Shown piece after piece: positions 9,022-17,662 of a stretch of DNA of 64,000 nucleotides. The position numbers and the translations under genes were made by a program. Where the stretch lies: the NCBI GenBank assembly GCA_963763095.1, contig CAVXNR010000030.1, positions 186,001-250,000 on the forward strand. The letters run 5' to 3'. The notes beneath the pieces are model-generated. The model was not told where the DNA came from. It worked only from the letters and a program-made list of their open reading frames with translations, and did not search any database. Source of the stretch: CAVUCH01 sp963763095 (GTDB taxonomy: Bacteria; Acidobacteriota; Vicinamibacteria; Vicinamibacterales; JAENWD01). The number at the start of each line of letters is the position of its first letter. The stretch's first letter is position 1.

Positions 9022-9913
9022 GCATCAGCACCCACAGCACCGGCAGGTAGAGCAGCGAGGCGAGAAAGAGGCGCCGTGCGTGTGCTGCGGTCCGGTCCCG
9101 TGCAAAGGCAATCGCAAGTGCCAGAAGTGTCACGCCGAGCACGAGCGCGCCGGCAAGGTAGAGGCCGCCGGCCAGACCGACCATCGTCGGCAGCAGCGTG
9201 ACGGGTATGAGCACGGCGGCATAAGTGACCGTCTGGCGGGATGTGCTGGCCCCATCCGGCTCCTCGACAGGCAGCACGCGTATGCCCCCTCGCTCGTAAT
9301 CCTCGCGGTACATCCACGAAATGGCGAGTACGTGCGGCATCTGCCAGACGAACACGATCGCAAACAGCACCCAGGCTTCGATCGTCAGGCTCCCCGTGGC
9401 CGCGGCCCAACCGATCATCGGGGGCAGTGCCCCCGGCACGGCGCCGATGACCGTGGCAAGCGAGGTGCGCCGCTTGAGGGGCGTGTAGACGAAGGCGTAG
9501 CTGGCGATCGTAGCGAACGCCACCACCGCGGCCAGGAGATTGGCGCCGAGCGCGAGCTGCAGCAAGCCGATTCCCGCCAGCATCAGGGCAAACCGTCCGG
9601 CTTCGGTCATGCTGAGTCGACCCGCCGGCAGCGGTCGTGCCTGCGTACGGCGCATCAGGCGATCACTGTCACGCTCGAGCACCTGATTGAGGGCCGCCGC
9701 GCCGCCGGCAACGAACGCCGTTCCCATCACCGTATGGACGAGCAGGATCAGGTCGATCGGGCCGAACGTGCCGAGGTGAAATCCAATCGCCGTCGTGATC
9801 AGGACGAGGACGTTCACGCGCGGTTTGGTCAGCGCGAGGAAGTCGACGTAGGCGCCGCGGCGGGCCTCCGGCACCGCCACCGGAGCGGTGCCCTCAAGCG
9901 GTGCGGCTTTCAT
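9005..9913 (-). CDS. ctaB: Protoheme IX farnesyltransferase (heme O synthase)
   Basis: Membrane prenyltransferase that converts heme B to heme O for heme-copper oxidases. About 302 residues from ATG 9913; an open frame extends to 10033 but that leader is Arg-rich and not conserved. The UbiA-fold motif is NQVLERDSD (NxxxDxxxD) followed by RRTQARPLPAGR. A second Asp-rich loop is YREDYERGGIR, and about nine hydrophobic helices are visible. It heads a minus-strand group with the ABC exporter and DUF420 gene. Confidence 0.95.
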   Translation of the reverse strand: MKAAPLEGTAPVAVPEARRGAYVDFLALTKPRVNVLVLITTAIGFHLGTFGPIDLILLVHTVMGTAFVAGGAAALNQVLERDSDRLMRRTQARPLPAGRLSMTEAGRFALMLAGIGLLQLALGANLLAAVVAFATIASYAFVYTPLKRRTSLATVIGAVPGALPPMIGWAAATGSLTIEAWVLFAIVFVWQMPHVLAISWMYREDYERGGIRVLPVEEPDGASTSRQTVTYAAVLIPVTLLPTMVGLAGGLYLAGALVLGVTLLALAIAFARDRTAAHARRLFLASLLYLPVLWVLMLADRT

Positions 9914-10042
9914 GCGGTGCGATCTGGCGCCGTGATGGGATGGAACATCGATTACGCGGTCGTCTACCCGCAGGCAGTATCGTCTCAGAATTATACCCTT
10001 GCGGGTCGTCGGCTCGGCCGGGCGCCGGCGCACGCCGCGTTC

Positions 10043-11518
10043 TCAGCGGCCCGCGCGTGCGCGCTCGGCCCGCCGCTTCGACCCCGGCGCCGGCGGCGAC
10101 GCATCCTCGGCACCCTGGGTCAGGGACGGCGAGACGGGCGGGGCGCCTGGAACAGCTTCCCGGATCTTGCGCAGCACACGATCTTCGATCCAGTGCGAAT
10201 CCCACCACTCGACCGAGTTCACCGGGTGGCCGTCGACGAGCATCGTGAAATGCAGGTGATCGCCGCCCGCGAGCCCGGTCATGCCGCTACGGCCGATCGG
10301 CTGCGCCTTCTGCACCATGTCCCCCGGTTTCACGTCCATCGAGGACAGGTGCCCGTACAGGGACTGCACCCCGAAGCCATGATCGAGGATCACGCAGTTG
10401 CCGTAGATGCCGAGATAATCCGCGTGCACCACCCGTCCGTCGTTGGCGGCGAGCACGGGCACTGCCGCGGTCACAGCGAGGTCGAAGCCAAGGTGGACCT
10501 GCTGATCGATCTCCTTGCCCTCATAGAGGTAGGTGCGATGATCCGCGAAGAGCGCCTCCACCTGTGAGTTCCCAAGCTGCATGAAGGCTCCCTTCCAGAG
10601 CATCTCGGGCGCAGACTTGCGGGCGTAGGCGGTGATGGTCTCGGCGTTCTGCCTGCGCAGATCGCGGTTGATCGCGAGAAAAGATCCGACGAGATCGTTC
10701 GCATCGGGCACCTTGAAGGAAGGCGTGTTCTCGAGGATCGCCGGAACGACCCGCTGCAGGAATTGCGGCGAGACTTCGATCCTGCTCCGCCGGAATTGCT
10801 TCGCGAACACCTTGGCGTCCAGCGGCGCCGTCGCCTGATTCCCCGCATCGTCGATGGCAAAGACGCTGATGGGGGTGGTCAGGTCCTGGTCGTAGCGCAG
10901 CGCAAAGAAGGCTGCCGAGAGCGCGGGGTCCGCTCTCACGCCCGCGCCAGCGAGGGGGTAGCTCACATACGTGACGTCACCGACGCGCACGCCCGACCGC
11001 ACGCCGGCGGGCGTTGCCCGGAACACGACCATTTCCGCGCCGCCGTGGTTGACGAAGTGGTGCATCGATACGACGGAGACCCGCGGCGGCTCGAGGCGTA
11101 CCTGCACTTCGTGCGTGGCCGTGCTCGCGAGATGGCGCATGCCGAAGAGGGTGGTCCGCTCGGCTTTGACGCGAATGGTCGCGGCGCCGCTCTTCAAGCT
11201 GGGGACGTCGGTGTTGCTGATGTCGCGGGTCATCCGCACGCGATCGGCGGCGTCCTGCTTCAGCGCCGGCGCGCCGGCCTGGGTGATGGAGTAGAGCGGG
11301 GTGGACTTGCCACCCTGCTCCAGCGTGACCTCCAGCGTGCTCAGCGCGCCCTGCGGCGTAGCCACCGTCAGGTCGAGCACGCCGCGCCGGCCCATGAACT
11401 TGCCGGGCTTCTCAATCGTGATCACCGGCGCGCCGCCGCGCCCCGCGTAGACCCAGGCGCCACCGGCCGCAAGCAGGAGGACGAGGAGAAGGCCAGCCAG
11501 GATTTTCATGCGGGACAT
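10043..11518 (-). CDS. M23 (LytM-type) peptidase
   Basis: Envelope protein of 491 residues with an N-terminal membrane anchor (KILAGLLLVLLLAAGGAWVY). A long beta-rich region follows, then a C-terminal M23 domain at about residues 340-450. Zinc ligands are visible as HLGFDLA (H and D) and GDHLHFT (HxH). Such enzymes cut peptide cross-links in peptidoglycan or act as activators of amidases. The tail (residues 450-491) is Pro/Ser/Arg-rich and likely disordered. Start at 11518, with a second ATG at 11509. Confidence 0.92.
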   Translation of the reverse strand: MSRMKILAGLLLVLLLAAGGAWVYAGRGGAPVITIEKPGKFMGRRGVLDLTVATPQGALSTLEVTLEQGGKSTPLYSITQAGAPALKQDAADRVRMTRDISNTDVPSLKSGAATIRVKAERTTLFGMRHLASTATHEVQVRLEPPRVSVVSMHHFVNHGGAEMVVFRATPAGVRSGVRVGDVTYVSYPLAGAGVRADPALSAAFFALRYDQDLTTPISVFAIDDAGNQATAPLDAKVFAKQFRRSRIEVSPQFLQRVVPAILENTPSFKVPDANDLVGSFLAINRDLRRQNAETITAYARKSAPEMLWKGAFMQLGNSQVEALFADHRTYLYEGKEIDQQVHLGFDLAVTAAVPVLAANDGRVVHADYLGIYGNCVILDHGFGVQSLYGHLSSMDVKPGDMVQKAQPIGRSGMTGLAGGDHLHFTMLVDGHPVNSVEWWDSHWIEDRVLRKIREAVPGAPPVSPSLTQGAEDASPPAPGSKRRAERARAGR

Positions 11519-11614
11519 GATAGCGGAACGGCGGCGGACCGCCGCGCAGGGGCGCAGGCCGTTCGCGATGGCCCACGAGGCAGTACCGTCGGTCCCGACA
11601 CGCGGCGCCCCAGG

Positions 11615-11644
11615 TTGACGACTGGAGAGGCCGTTCGTTAGAAT
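11615..11644 (+). promoter_or_regulatory. Sigma-70 type promoter of tRNA-Glu
   Basis: TTGACG at 11615-11620 and TAGAAT at 11639-11644 are separated by 18 bases and lie 18 bases before the tRNA. Both boxes are close to consensus. Confidence 0.7.
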
Positions 11645-11662
11645 TCTTGTTTCCTGAGGCGT

Positions 11663-11737
11663 GCCGGTATCGTCTAGGGGTCAGGACACGTGGTTCTCAG
11701 CCACGGGACCGGGGTTCGAATCCCCGTACCGGTACCA
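11663..11737 (+). tRNA. tRNA-Glu(CTC)
   Basis: Cloverleaf can be drawn by hand. Acceptor GCCGGTA pairs with TACCGGT (a G-U at the first pair). Anticodon stem CGTGG/CCACG holds loop TTCTCAG with anticodon CTC. T-arm is CGGGG-TTCGAAT-CCCCG, and the CCA end is genome-encoded. It decodes GAG. A strong promoter precedes it; eroded gene fragments follow. Confidence 0.95.
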
Positions 11738-12006
11738 TCCTTCCATCCCGCAAGCTGTCAGTGACTTGTAGCGGATTCCTTGGTGAGGTCTTCGCGTCGA
11801 GCGAAGCTCTGTTCGGTGGGATCTTCGCAAGGGCAACTACCTCGGTGCCCTGAGCTGCGAATTCCGTCCCTGACACCCAGCCACAGAATTTCGCCTTTAG
11901 ATTCAACGTCTTGCGGTGACACCCTGATTCACTATCGAACTCGGATAGTGGATCGCTCGTGTCAGCTGGTCGTCGACGCTCGCCCTGGATGCTGCGGACG
12001 GAGGTC

Positions 12007-12337
12007 CTAGGAGGCCCGTTGCCAGCCGCCACGCAGGAACGACGTCGCGGTTTCGGCGAATCGAGGTGCGCTGTCGCCAAACACCGGACCGTGGCCGGAG
12101 TTCGGAACCACCCACAGGTGCGATCCCGGAATCGCCGCTTTCAACTCGAATGCGAGCGAGACGGGATAGAGCGGATCGCGATCCCCGAAGACGATCAGTG
12201 GTCTCGGCGGTGATCGTTGCAAGGTATGGCGGGGTGAAGTTCACGTCGTCGTAACTATCGGCGAACGCCCGACCGTGTGCAAACAGCTGCTGCAGCTGCG
12301 CGTCCCCATGTCGGTGACGCTTCCGCATCAAATCCAT
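12007..12337 (-). pseudogene. Alpha/beta hydrolase, C-terminal fragment
   Basis: Only the last 110 or so residues of an alpha/beta-fold hydrolase remain. The 12337-12230 part reads QLQQLFAHGRAFADSYDDVN (cap region). After a frame break near 12228 it continues LIVFGDRDPLYP and PNSGHGPVFGD, which hold the catalytic Asp and His of the triad. The nucleophile half is absent, and an in-frame TAA sits just before the first ATG. The fragment abuts DUF433 remains, so it is a truncated relic. Confidence 0.75.
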
Positions 12338-12561
12338 TTACGACTGGCGTTTCGTATACACAGCGACCCTGAGTCCTCGGCGGCACTCCGGTTTTTGTCG
12401 GGACCCGCGTGCCCGTCAAGTCGTTGTACGACTACCTCGAAGCCGGGGATTCGCTCGACGAGTTTCTCGAGAGCTTCCCCTCGGTCACTCGCGAGCAAGC
12501 AGTTGCGGCTCTTGAACTGGCGGGCACAATGACCGAGGCGCATGCGACTGCTGCTCGATGA
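12308..12561 (+). pseudogene. DUF433 antitoxin-like gene, 5' damaged
   Basis: The C-terminal 60 codons are intact: GGTPVFVGTRVPVKSLYDYL, then EAGDSLDEFLESFPSVTREQ, a typical DUF433 core. Restoring one base near 12374 rebuilds DPEILGGTP. The upstream part overlaps the hydrolase relic and does not look like a normal DUF433 start. DUF433 genes usually pair with a DUF5615 PIN-like toxin, and the remains of one follow with a 20-base overlap. Confidence 0.7.
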
Positions 12562-12624
12562 GTGTGTGCCGAGACCATTGCTGCGCGATCTGACCGGCCA
12601 CGACGCACATCCAACTTCCGCGCG
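12542..12624 (+). pseudogene. DUF5615 PIN-like toxin, 5' fragment
   Basis: ATG 12542 encodes MRLLLDECVPRPLLRDLTGH, the conserved start of DUF5615 PIN-like proteins with its first acidic residues. Homology stops after about 24 codons, exactly where the 3' end of the M24 peptidase gene begins. The rest of the toxin is deleted. Confidence 0.7.
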
Positions 12625-13962
12625 CTACCGGATGATGTACCACGCCTCCTGGCGTGGTCGGAAGAAGCGGTACCCCTCGTCCGTCAGGAACGCATCGTCC
12701 TCCATCATCACGAGCACCTTCTGACCATCCCACTCGGGCACGGCCGTCGCGGTGTTCAGCTCGATCGACATGAACGAGCCCTTGCGCAGGCGCGATGCGT
12801 GTGTTGCGCCGATGTCTTCGCGTCGGGCGGCCCGGTAGTCGATGCTGGCGCCGAGGCCGTGGCCCTGGTTGCCGATCGGGTGCGAGTAGATCTTCGCGTC
12901 GATGCCGACACGCGTCATCGCATCCATCGCGAGCTGGTACACCTCGCCTCCAGTGCGTCCGGGGCGTGCGGCACCCACGACGGCGTCCTGCAGCGCGTTG
13001 GTGTGCGTCATCGCCTGCCTGAGCCCCTGGGGCACGTCGGTTTCGACTTCGCGCAGCACGTAGGCCATCTTCTGCCAGTCGCTGTTCAGGCCCATGTAGG
13101 TAATGCCGAAGTCGACGTGCAGGACGTCCCCGCGCTCAATCACCGTGGACTCGGGTGCAACCGCCAGAAAGCCGCGCGATGTCGCGTCGGGCATGCCCTT
13201 CCGCTGCACGCGAAGGTCGGGCTGGAACCAGGTGCGGACGCCTCGCGCTCCGAGGGCATCGAACAGCCACCGCCGCACGTCGCCGACCGTGGTCCGTCCC
13301 GGCGTGATGACCTCGTTCGAGAACGCGCGCCGTGTGAGCACATCCGTCAGCTGCACCAGTCCCGTGTAGGTATCGAACTCCTCGGGAATGCGGGTGTCCA
13401 GGTACTCTTCGATGAGGTCCGCGGCGGGCACGAAACGCGATGCGGCCTCGGCACCCATGTTCGAGGCGAGGAACTCGTAGCTGTCTTTGGTGATCGAGCG
13501 CTGCACCCCGCGGCGCGCACCGAAGGAGAGCGCGATCTTCGCCGGCTTGAAACGCGTCCACAGATCCGCAAGCGCTCGATCGGGAGGCGCTGGGTCATCG
13601 GGCGATTCGAAGAACGGCTTCAGGCTCTCCTCGGCGTACCCGGTGATCGCCAGCTTCCGCAAACCAGCCTGGCCTGCATCCACGAAGACGAAGATGTCCC
13701 GGTTGCCTGCATAGGGCCGCGGCGGGGCTACGAACTCGGTGAGCGGATCGTCGTGGAACTCCTCGTTCACGACGATCCACATGTCGATGCCGTGCGCCCG
13801 CATCATCGGAAGGATCAGCGCATGACGCTTGTGCAGCCAGGCGTCGCGGACGGCCATCTGCTGCGACCATGGCAGAAGCCGCGGCTCCTGCAGGTCCTGC
13901 GCACGAAGCGCCGGGACGAGCACGCACAACACCCACAGGAACGCGACACAGCGCTTGCGCAT
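12625..13962 (-). CDS. M24-family aminopeptidase P-like protein, secreted
   Basis: Exported metallopeptidase of about 445 residues starting at ATG 13962 (signal peptide MRKRCVAFLWVLCVLVPALR). The longer open frame to 14316 is an Arg-rich artefact over the neighbouring gene. The C-terminal creatinase fold keeps all five metal-ligand regions of M24 enzymes: HVDFG, LNSDW, HPIGNQGHG, SIELNTA and MEDDAF. The N-terminal half is the usual aminopeptidase P-type domain. Predicted to remove N-terminal residues next to proline in the periplasm. It is monocistronic, next to the gene-fragment region. Confidence 0.9.
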   Translation of the reverse strand: MRKRCVAFLWVLCVLVPALRAQDLQEPRLLPWSQQMAVRDAWLHKRHALILPMMRAHGIDMWIVVNEEFHDDPLTEFVAPPRPYAGNRDIFVFVDAGQAGLRKLAITGYAEESLKPFFESPDDPAPPDRALADLWTRFKPAKIALSFGARRGVQRSITKDSYEFLASNMGAEAASRFVPAADLIEEYLDTRIPEEFDTYTGLVQLTDVLTRRAFSNEVITPGRTTVGDVRRWLFDALGARGVRTWFQPDLRVQRKGMPDATSRGFLAVAPESTVIERGDVLHVDFGITYMGLNSDWQKMAYVLREVETDVPQGLRQAMTHTNALQDAVVGAARPGRTGGEVYQLAMDAMTRVGIDAKIYSHPIGNQGHGLGASIDYRAARREDIGATHASRLRKGSFMSIELNTATAVPEWDGQKVLVMMEDDAFLTDEGYRFFRPRQEAWYIIR

Positions 13963-14065
13963 CGTTGCCCCTCGTGCGCAAGGATAGCCGGGTTGCCAGT
14001 GGGACGCACTGAGCACGCCCCATGAAAACGTCCGCGCCGATGCTGAACGCTGCCGCTCTACCGGT

Positions 14066-14398
14066 TCAGCGCTTCTTCGCGCCGGCCTTGCGGCCGCGTG
14101 CAGCCCCTGACTTGCGTGCCGCCTTCCTGGCGCCGGCCTTCCTTGCGCCGGCCTTCCTTGCGCCGGCGGCCTTCCGTGCGCCAGCCGCCTTCTTTCCGCC
14201 CGAGGCTCTCTTTCCGGCCGACGCCTTGCGCCCGCCGCGTGCCGCCTTGGTCTCGCCACTCTGCGCACGCTGCTTGTTGACGGTGCGTGCGGCGATCTCC
14301 TCGGCCCGGTCATCACCGACGCCGCGTTCGAGCTCCGACTCCTTCACGTGCTCGTACTGGCGCTTGCGTTTTTCGCTCGTGACCCCGCGTGGTGGCAT
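14066..14398 (-). CDS. Histone H1-like Lys/Ala-rich basic protein
   Basis: 110-residue protein. Residues 1-50 (KRKRQYEHVKESELERG, EIAARTVNKQRAQSG) resemble short bacterial proteins often labelled plasmid stabilisation proteins. Residues 55-110 are a low-complexity tail of Ala-Arg-Lys and Gly repeats (KAAGARK, KAGARKA) like eukaryotic H1 tails and bacterial H1-like proteins. This suggests nucleic acid binding. The ATG at 14398 was chosen because homology starts at MPPRGVTSEKRKRQ; the much longer open frame upstream is a composition artefact. Function is inferred only from charge and composition. Confidence 0.75.
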   Translation of the reverse strand: MPPRGVTSEKRKRQYEHVKESELERGVGDDRAEEIAARTVNKQRAQSGETKAARGGRKASAGKRASGGKKAAGARKAAGARKAGARKAGARKAARKSGAARGRKAGAKKR

Positions 14399-14549
14399 GT
14401 GTGCTGACCTCCCTGGCCTGCGCGTCAGACCAAGAGCACAGCGAGCAAGACAACGGCCAGTCGGCGCTACCGCGGGCTCAGGCTCCCGGCAACCGTTCGA
14501 CGTTCTGCGGTGAACCCGAACACGGCTGCCGGAAGGCCCCAATGGACTC

Positions 14550-15275
14550 TCAGAAAGGCCAGCGACGATTCTGTGTGAGTCTGCCACCACGTGAGTCGCG
14601 ATAGCCCTGATCGTAGCCCTGCCGAAAGGCCTCGCGGTACTCGATCTTGTAGCGATCACGTGAGCCGTAGCTCCCCTTGTACCCGCGGTCTCCCTCGCGA
14701 TACCACTTGTGCTGCTCGGGCGCGAACCGGTCGCCGTCATTCCCGTCGTCGAGCCCCTTGTCGTAGCCCTCTGAAAAGCCCTTCTCTGATGCGGGCGAGT
14801 AGCCGCCGTAGGCGCCGTAGCCGCCGCGGTCACCCGGGTAGGTCGGGTATCGTCCGCTGTTTGGGTAGCGCGAATCCGGGTACCGCCCTGCGTCGGGGTA
14901 ACGCCCCGGGTAACCGTACCCGCGATCGCGGGGCACCACCCGCCCCGAGCGGCTGTACCCGGAGTAGCTCTCGCTGTAGCCGCGCTCGAAACCGTCTCTG
15001 AACGCTTGCTTGTACTGCCCGCGATTGCCGTAGCGCCGGTCATAGCCACGCTCGCCGTCGCGATACACGTCGTGACGTCGGGCGTTCCCGGCTCGACCAT
15101 CACGCGCGTCCCGTGCACCTTCCACCAGACCCTCGCGGTAGCCGTTGTCGTACGCCGAACCCTGAACGCCGTATCCGCCTTGTCGCTGGCCCCATTGAGC
15201 CTGCGCCTTGCCGGGCGCCGCCCACGAGAGGCCCGTCACGAGCAGCGCGGTGAGTGCGTAGGAAGCTGTTCTCAT
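14550..15275 (-). CDS. Secreted Gly/Tyr/Arg-rich repeat protein
   Basis: 241 residues with a signal peptide (MRTASYALTALLVTGLSWAA). The mature part is dominated by a degenerate motif with Tyr/Phe, Arg/Asp and Gly at regular steps: YDNGYREGLVEGARDARDG, FRDGFERGYSESY, FSEGYDKGLDDG and FRQGYDQGYRD. Four or more copies are separated by a low-complexity YP/GR linker (GRYPDAGRYPDS). No catalytic motif is visible. It could be a surface or matrix protein. Function unknown. Confidence 0.75.
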   Translation of the reverse strand: MRTASYALTALLVTGLSWAAPGKAQAQWGQRQGGYGVQGSAYDNGYREGLVEGARDARDGRAGNARRHDVYRDGERGYDRRYGNRGQYKQAFRDGFERGYSESYSGYSRSGRVVPRDRGYGYPGRYPDAGRYPDSRYPNSGRYPTYPGDRGGYGAYGGYSPASEKGFSEGYDKGLDDGNDGDRFAPEQHKWYREGDRGYKGSYGSRDRYKIEYREAFRQGYDQGYRDSRGGRLTQNRRWPF

Positions 15276-15604
15276 GGCTGATCACCCCAGGCAGTCAGCT
15301 GGCACCCTCAAATGAGCAACAGCCGGGCCACGCCAGAACCTGCAGTTTTGCCTCGATTTCAGCGGTAAAACAGCTCTCCTGCACCCGGACGAGGACAGGG
15401 GTGACCGGTCCGTGAGACTCAGCGGAGGTGAGGAGCGTGCCGCCGCGCCGGGCGAAACGCCGCGAACAGCCGCACCGCGGCGGTCGCAATCGAGATTGAG
15501 ACCGCATCGCAGGCGCGGGGGCGTAGCGCGGCTGCATCCAGGATCGGTGTCTTGCGGGTGCCATTGAGGCGAGCAGGGTGAAGCAACAGGCGGCAGCGTG
15601 GCGA
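15276..15604. other. Intergenic region, nothing recognised
   Basis: 330 bases between the two minus-strand genes. I see no convincing reading frame, RNA gene or repeat. It presumably holds the promoter of the Gly/Tyr-rich gene, but no clear boxes stand out. Confidence 0.5.
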
Positions 15605-16540
15605 TCATCGCGCCGCAGTCCGCGGCCCCGCACGGCTCACCGCGTACGCAACCGCCAGGCGGATGGTGTTCGCATGGATCGTGACGATCGCCTCCACATC
15701 GCGCGCGTACCCTCCGGCCATCGTGACGACCACGGGCACGCCGCCGGTGCGGCAGGCATCCAGGACGGTCGCATCACGCCGCCGCAATCCTTCCATCGTG
15801 AGCTTCAGCCGGCCCCACCGGTCGTGTTCGTATGGATCGGCCCCAGCGAGATAGAACACCAGATCGGGCCGATGGCGAGCGAGCACGCCCGGCACGTGCT
15901 CCTCGAGCGCGGCCACGTACTCGTCATCCCGGGTGCCGTCGGGCCACTCGAGATCGAGATCGCTGATTTCTTTTCGAAATGGATAGTTGTTGCGGCCGTG
16001 CATCGAGAACGTGAACACTGCTGGATCTTCCCGGAAGATGGCCGCCGTGCCATTACCCTGATGCACGTCGCAGTCGATCACGGCCACCCGCTGCACCAGG
16101 TCTTGGCGGGTCAGCAACCGTGTGGCCACGGCCACGTCGTTGAACACGCAGAACCCCTCGCCGCGATCGGCGAAGGCGTGGTGCGTGCCGCCGGCCAGGT
16201 TTGCAGCCGTACCGGACGGGTCCGAGAGCGCGTACCGCGCCGCAGCGATCGTGGCGCCTACCGATCGCCGTGACCGCTCGACCATCTCTGGTGACCACGG
16301 AAAGCCGATCCGCCGTTGTTCGTCTCTCGACAGGGTTCCCGTCCGCACCGCCTCCGCGTAGCCGGGCGTGTGTACGAGGCGCAGCGTGTCCCAATCTGCC
16401 GCGGGCGCCTCGACGATATTGTCCGGGCGCAGGATGGCATCGGCACCGAGCCGCTCGCGCAGCAGCCGATACTTCGCCATCGGGAACGAGTGCTCCGGGG
16501 GCAAGGGCAACACGAAGTGGTCGGAGTAGAAAGCCTTCAC
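15605..16540 (-). CDS. Histone deacetylase-family (acetoin utilisation-like) protein
   Basis: Arginase/deacetylase-fold zinc hydrolase, 311 residues. Active-site motifs are present: GGTHHA (His pair), DCDVHQGNG (zinc Asp and His) and AGADPYEHDRWG (second zinc Asp). Bacterial members remove acyl groups from acetyl-lysine, acetylpolyamines or related amides. The opening YSDHFVLPLPPEHSFPMAKY is typical of the class IV-like bacterial subgroup. Substrate unknown; the H1-like gene 1.2 kb away is not evidence of a functional link. Confidence 0.9.
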   Translation of the reverse strand: MKAFYSDHFVLPLPPEHSFPMAKYRLLRERLGADAILRPDNIVEAPAADWDTLRLVHTPGYAEAVRTGTLSRDEQRRIGFPWSPEMVERSRRSVGATIAAARYALSDPSGTAANLAGGTHHAFADRGEGFCVFNDVAVATRLLTRQDLVQRVAVIDCDVHQGNGTAAIFREDPAVFTFSMHGRNNYPFRKEISDLDLEWPDGTRDDEYVAALEEHVPGVLARHRPDLVFYLAGADPYEHDRWGRLKLTMEGLRRRDATVLDACRTGGVPVVVTMAGGYARDVEAIVTIHANTIRLAVAYAVSRAGPRTAAR

Positions 16541-16645
16541 GGGATCAGGTGCTGTGTCTTAGCCTGTGCCACCGAGCGCCGCGCGCGCAAACATTAGAAC
16601 TAGCGGTCGCGATGGTTCGTTCGCAGAAGATAATGCGCAGACACG

Positions 16646-17662
16646 ATGCCCAGGGCTGCTGCTGTCCGCCTCACTGCCACTGATGCGCACGCCGCCGGCG
16701 GTGTCGTGCGGCTCGTCACGGGCGGCTTCCCGGTCCCGCGCGGCCGCACGATGGAGGACAAGGCGCGGTGGCTCATGCGCCGGCACGAGGGGCTCTGCTC
16801 CGCGCTGACGCTGGAGCCGCGCGGGCACGAGGGCATCGTGCTCGCGGTTCTCTGCGAGCCTGTCACGAGCGGCGCCGACGCGGGGATCCTCTTCCGGCAC
16901 GGAGCCGGGTTCGTTCCCGTCTGCGGGCACGGTCTCATGGGGGCGGGCACGATTGCGATCGAGCGGCGTCTCATCGTCCCCCGTGATCCCGGTCGGCTGA
17001 CCCTCGAGACGGCCGCAGGACTCGTGTCGCTCGAGTTCGACACGCTAAAGGCCGAGGACCGCATCCGTGTCGTCCGCGTGCGGTATGTCTCACCACCCTC
17101 CTTCGTGTTGGCGGGCGCAGTCGCCCTAAAGATCGGCAGGCGCGTCATTCCGGCCGACATCGCCTTCGGCGGGGCCGAGTTCCTGGTGATTCTCGACAGC
17201 GAGTCCGCTGGCGTGCCGCTGGCGCGCACGCATGTGCCCGAACTGCGGCGCGCGGCCCGCGTGATCCTGGATGCTGCCGAAGCCTCGATACCGGTCGTAC
17301 ACCCGGTCGACGCGGCGATTCACGGTCTTGGCGGCGTAGTCTTCACGGGGCCGCCCGAGGCGGCCCACGCACAACTCCGATGCGCTCCGATTTACGCTGA
17401 CGGCACCGCCCATCGCTCTGCCTCAGGCTCTGCGGTATCGGCGGTGGTCGCGGTGCTGGATGCCATGGGCCTCGCTGGTGCAGGGCTCGTCACGATCGAA
17501 TCTCTCGCGGGGACGACGATGTGCGGACGCGTGGTCGAGCACGCGACGGTGGGCGAGCTCAACGGCGTGCGGGTGGAAGTCGAAGCCGCCGCGTGGATCG
17601 TAGCGGACCACGAGTTCTTTCTCGAGCCAGACGATCCGCTGGTGCACGGAGTGGCGTGGTGA
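16646..17662 (+). CDS. Proline racemase-family protein, Cys/Ser variant
   Basis: PLP-independent racemase/epimerase/dehydratase fold, 338 residues. The first catalytic site is intact as VCGHGLMG (Cys93). The second, normally RSPCGTG, reads RSASGSA, placing Ser260 where Cys is expected. Proline racemase and 4-hydroxyproline epimerases use two Cys; trans-3-hydroxyproline dehydratases replace the second with Thr. A Cys/Ser pair therefore argues against simple proline racemase and leans toward a dehydratase-like or new activity. The conserved TGGFPVP start and GLGGVVFTGPP strand support the family. The gene stands alone; no proline catabolic genes are adjacent. Confidence 0.88.
   Translation: MPRAAAVRLTATDAHAAGGVVRLVTGGFPVPRGRTMEDKARWLMRRHEGLCSALTLEPRGHEGIVLAVLCEPVTSGADAGILFRHGAGFVPVCGHGLMGAGTIAIERRLIVPRDPGRLTLETAAGLVSLEFDTLKAEDRIRVVRVRYVSPPSFVLAGAVALKIGRRVIPADIAFGGAEFLVILDSESAGVPLARTHVPELRRAARVILDAAEASIPVVHPVDAAIHGLGGVVFTGPPEAAHAQLRCAPIYADGTAHRSASGSAVSAVVAVLDAMGLAGAGLVTIESLAGTTMCGRVVEHATVGELNGVRVEVEAAAWIVADHEFFLEPDDPLVHGVAW

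Noticed and set aside
8939..10567. A 542-codon plus-strand frame opposite ctaB and the M23 gene
   Set aside because: Composition is His/Arg/Gly-rich as expected for the antisense of high-GC genes, and the opposite strand encodes clear protein families.
11931..11950. Short inverted repeat ACTATC/GATAGT after the tRNA
   Set aside because: Only six pairs around a seven-base loop and no T-run or partner copy; too weak to call an attachment site or terminator.
11697..12080. A minus-strand frame ending inside the tRNA (VRGFEPRSRG)
   Set aside because: This C-terminus is the well-known artefact of translating a tRNA T-arm backwards; the rest has no homology.
12562..14025. A 487-codon plus-strand frame opposite the M24 peptidase
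   Set aside because: It is a shadow of the peptidase gene, with no recognisable domain and biased Arg/His/Val content.
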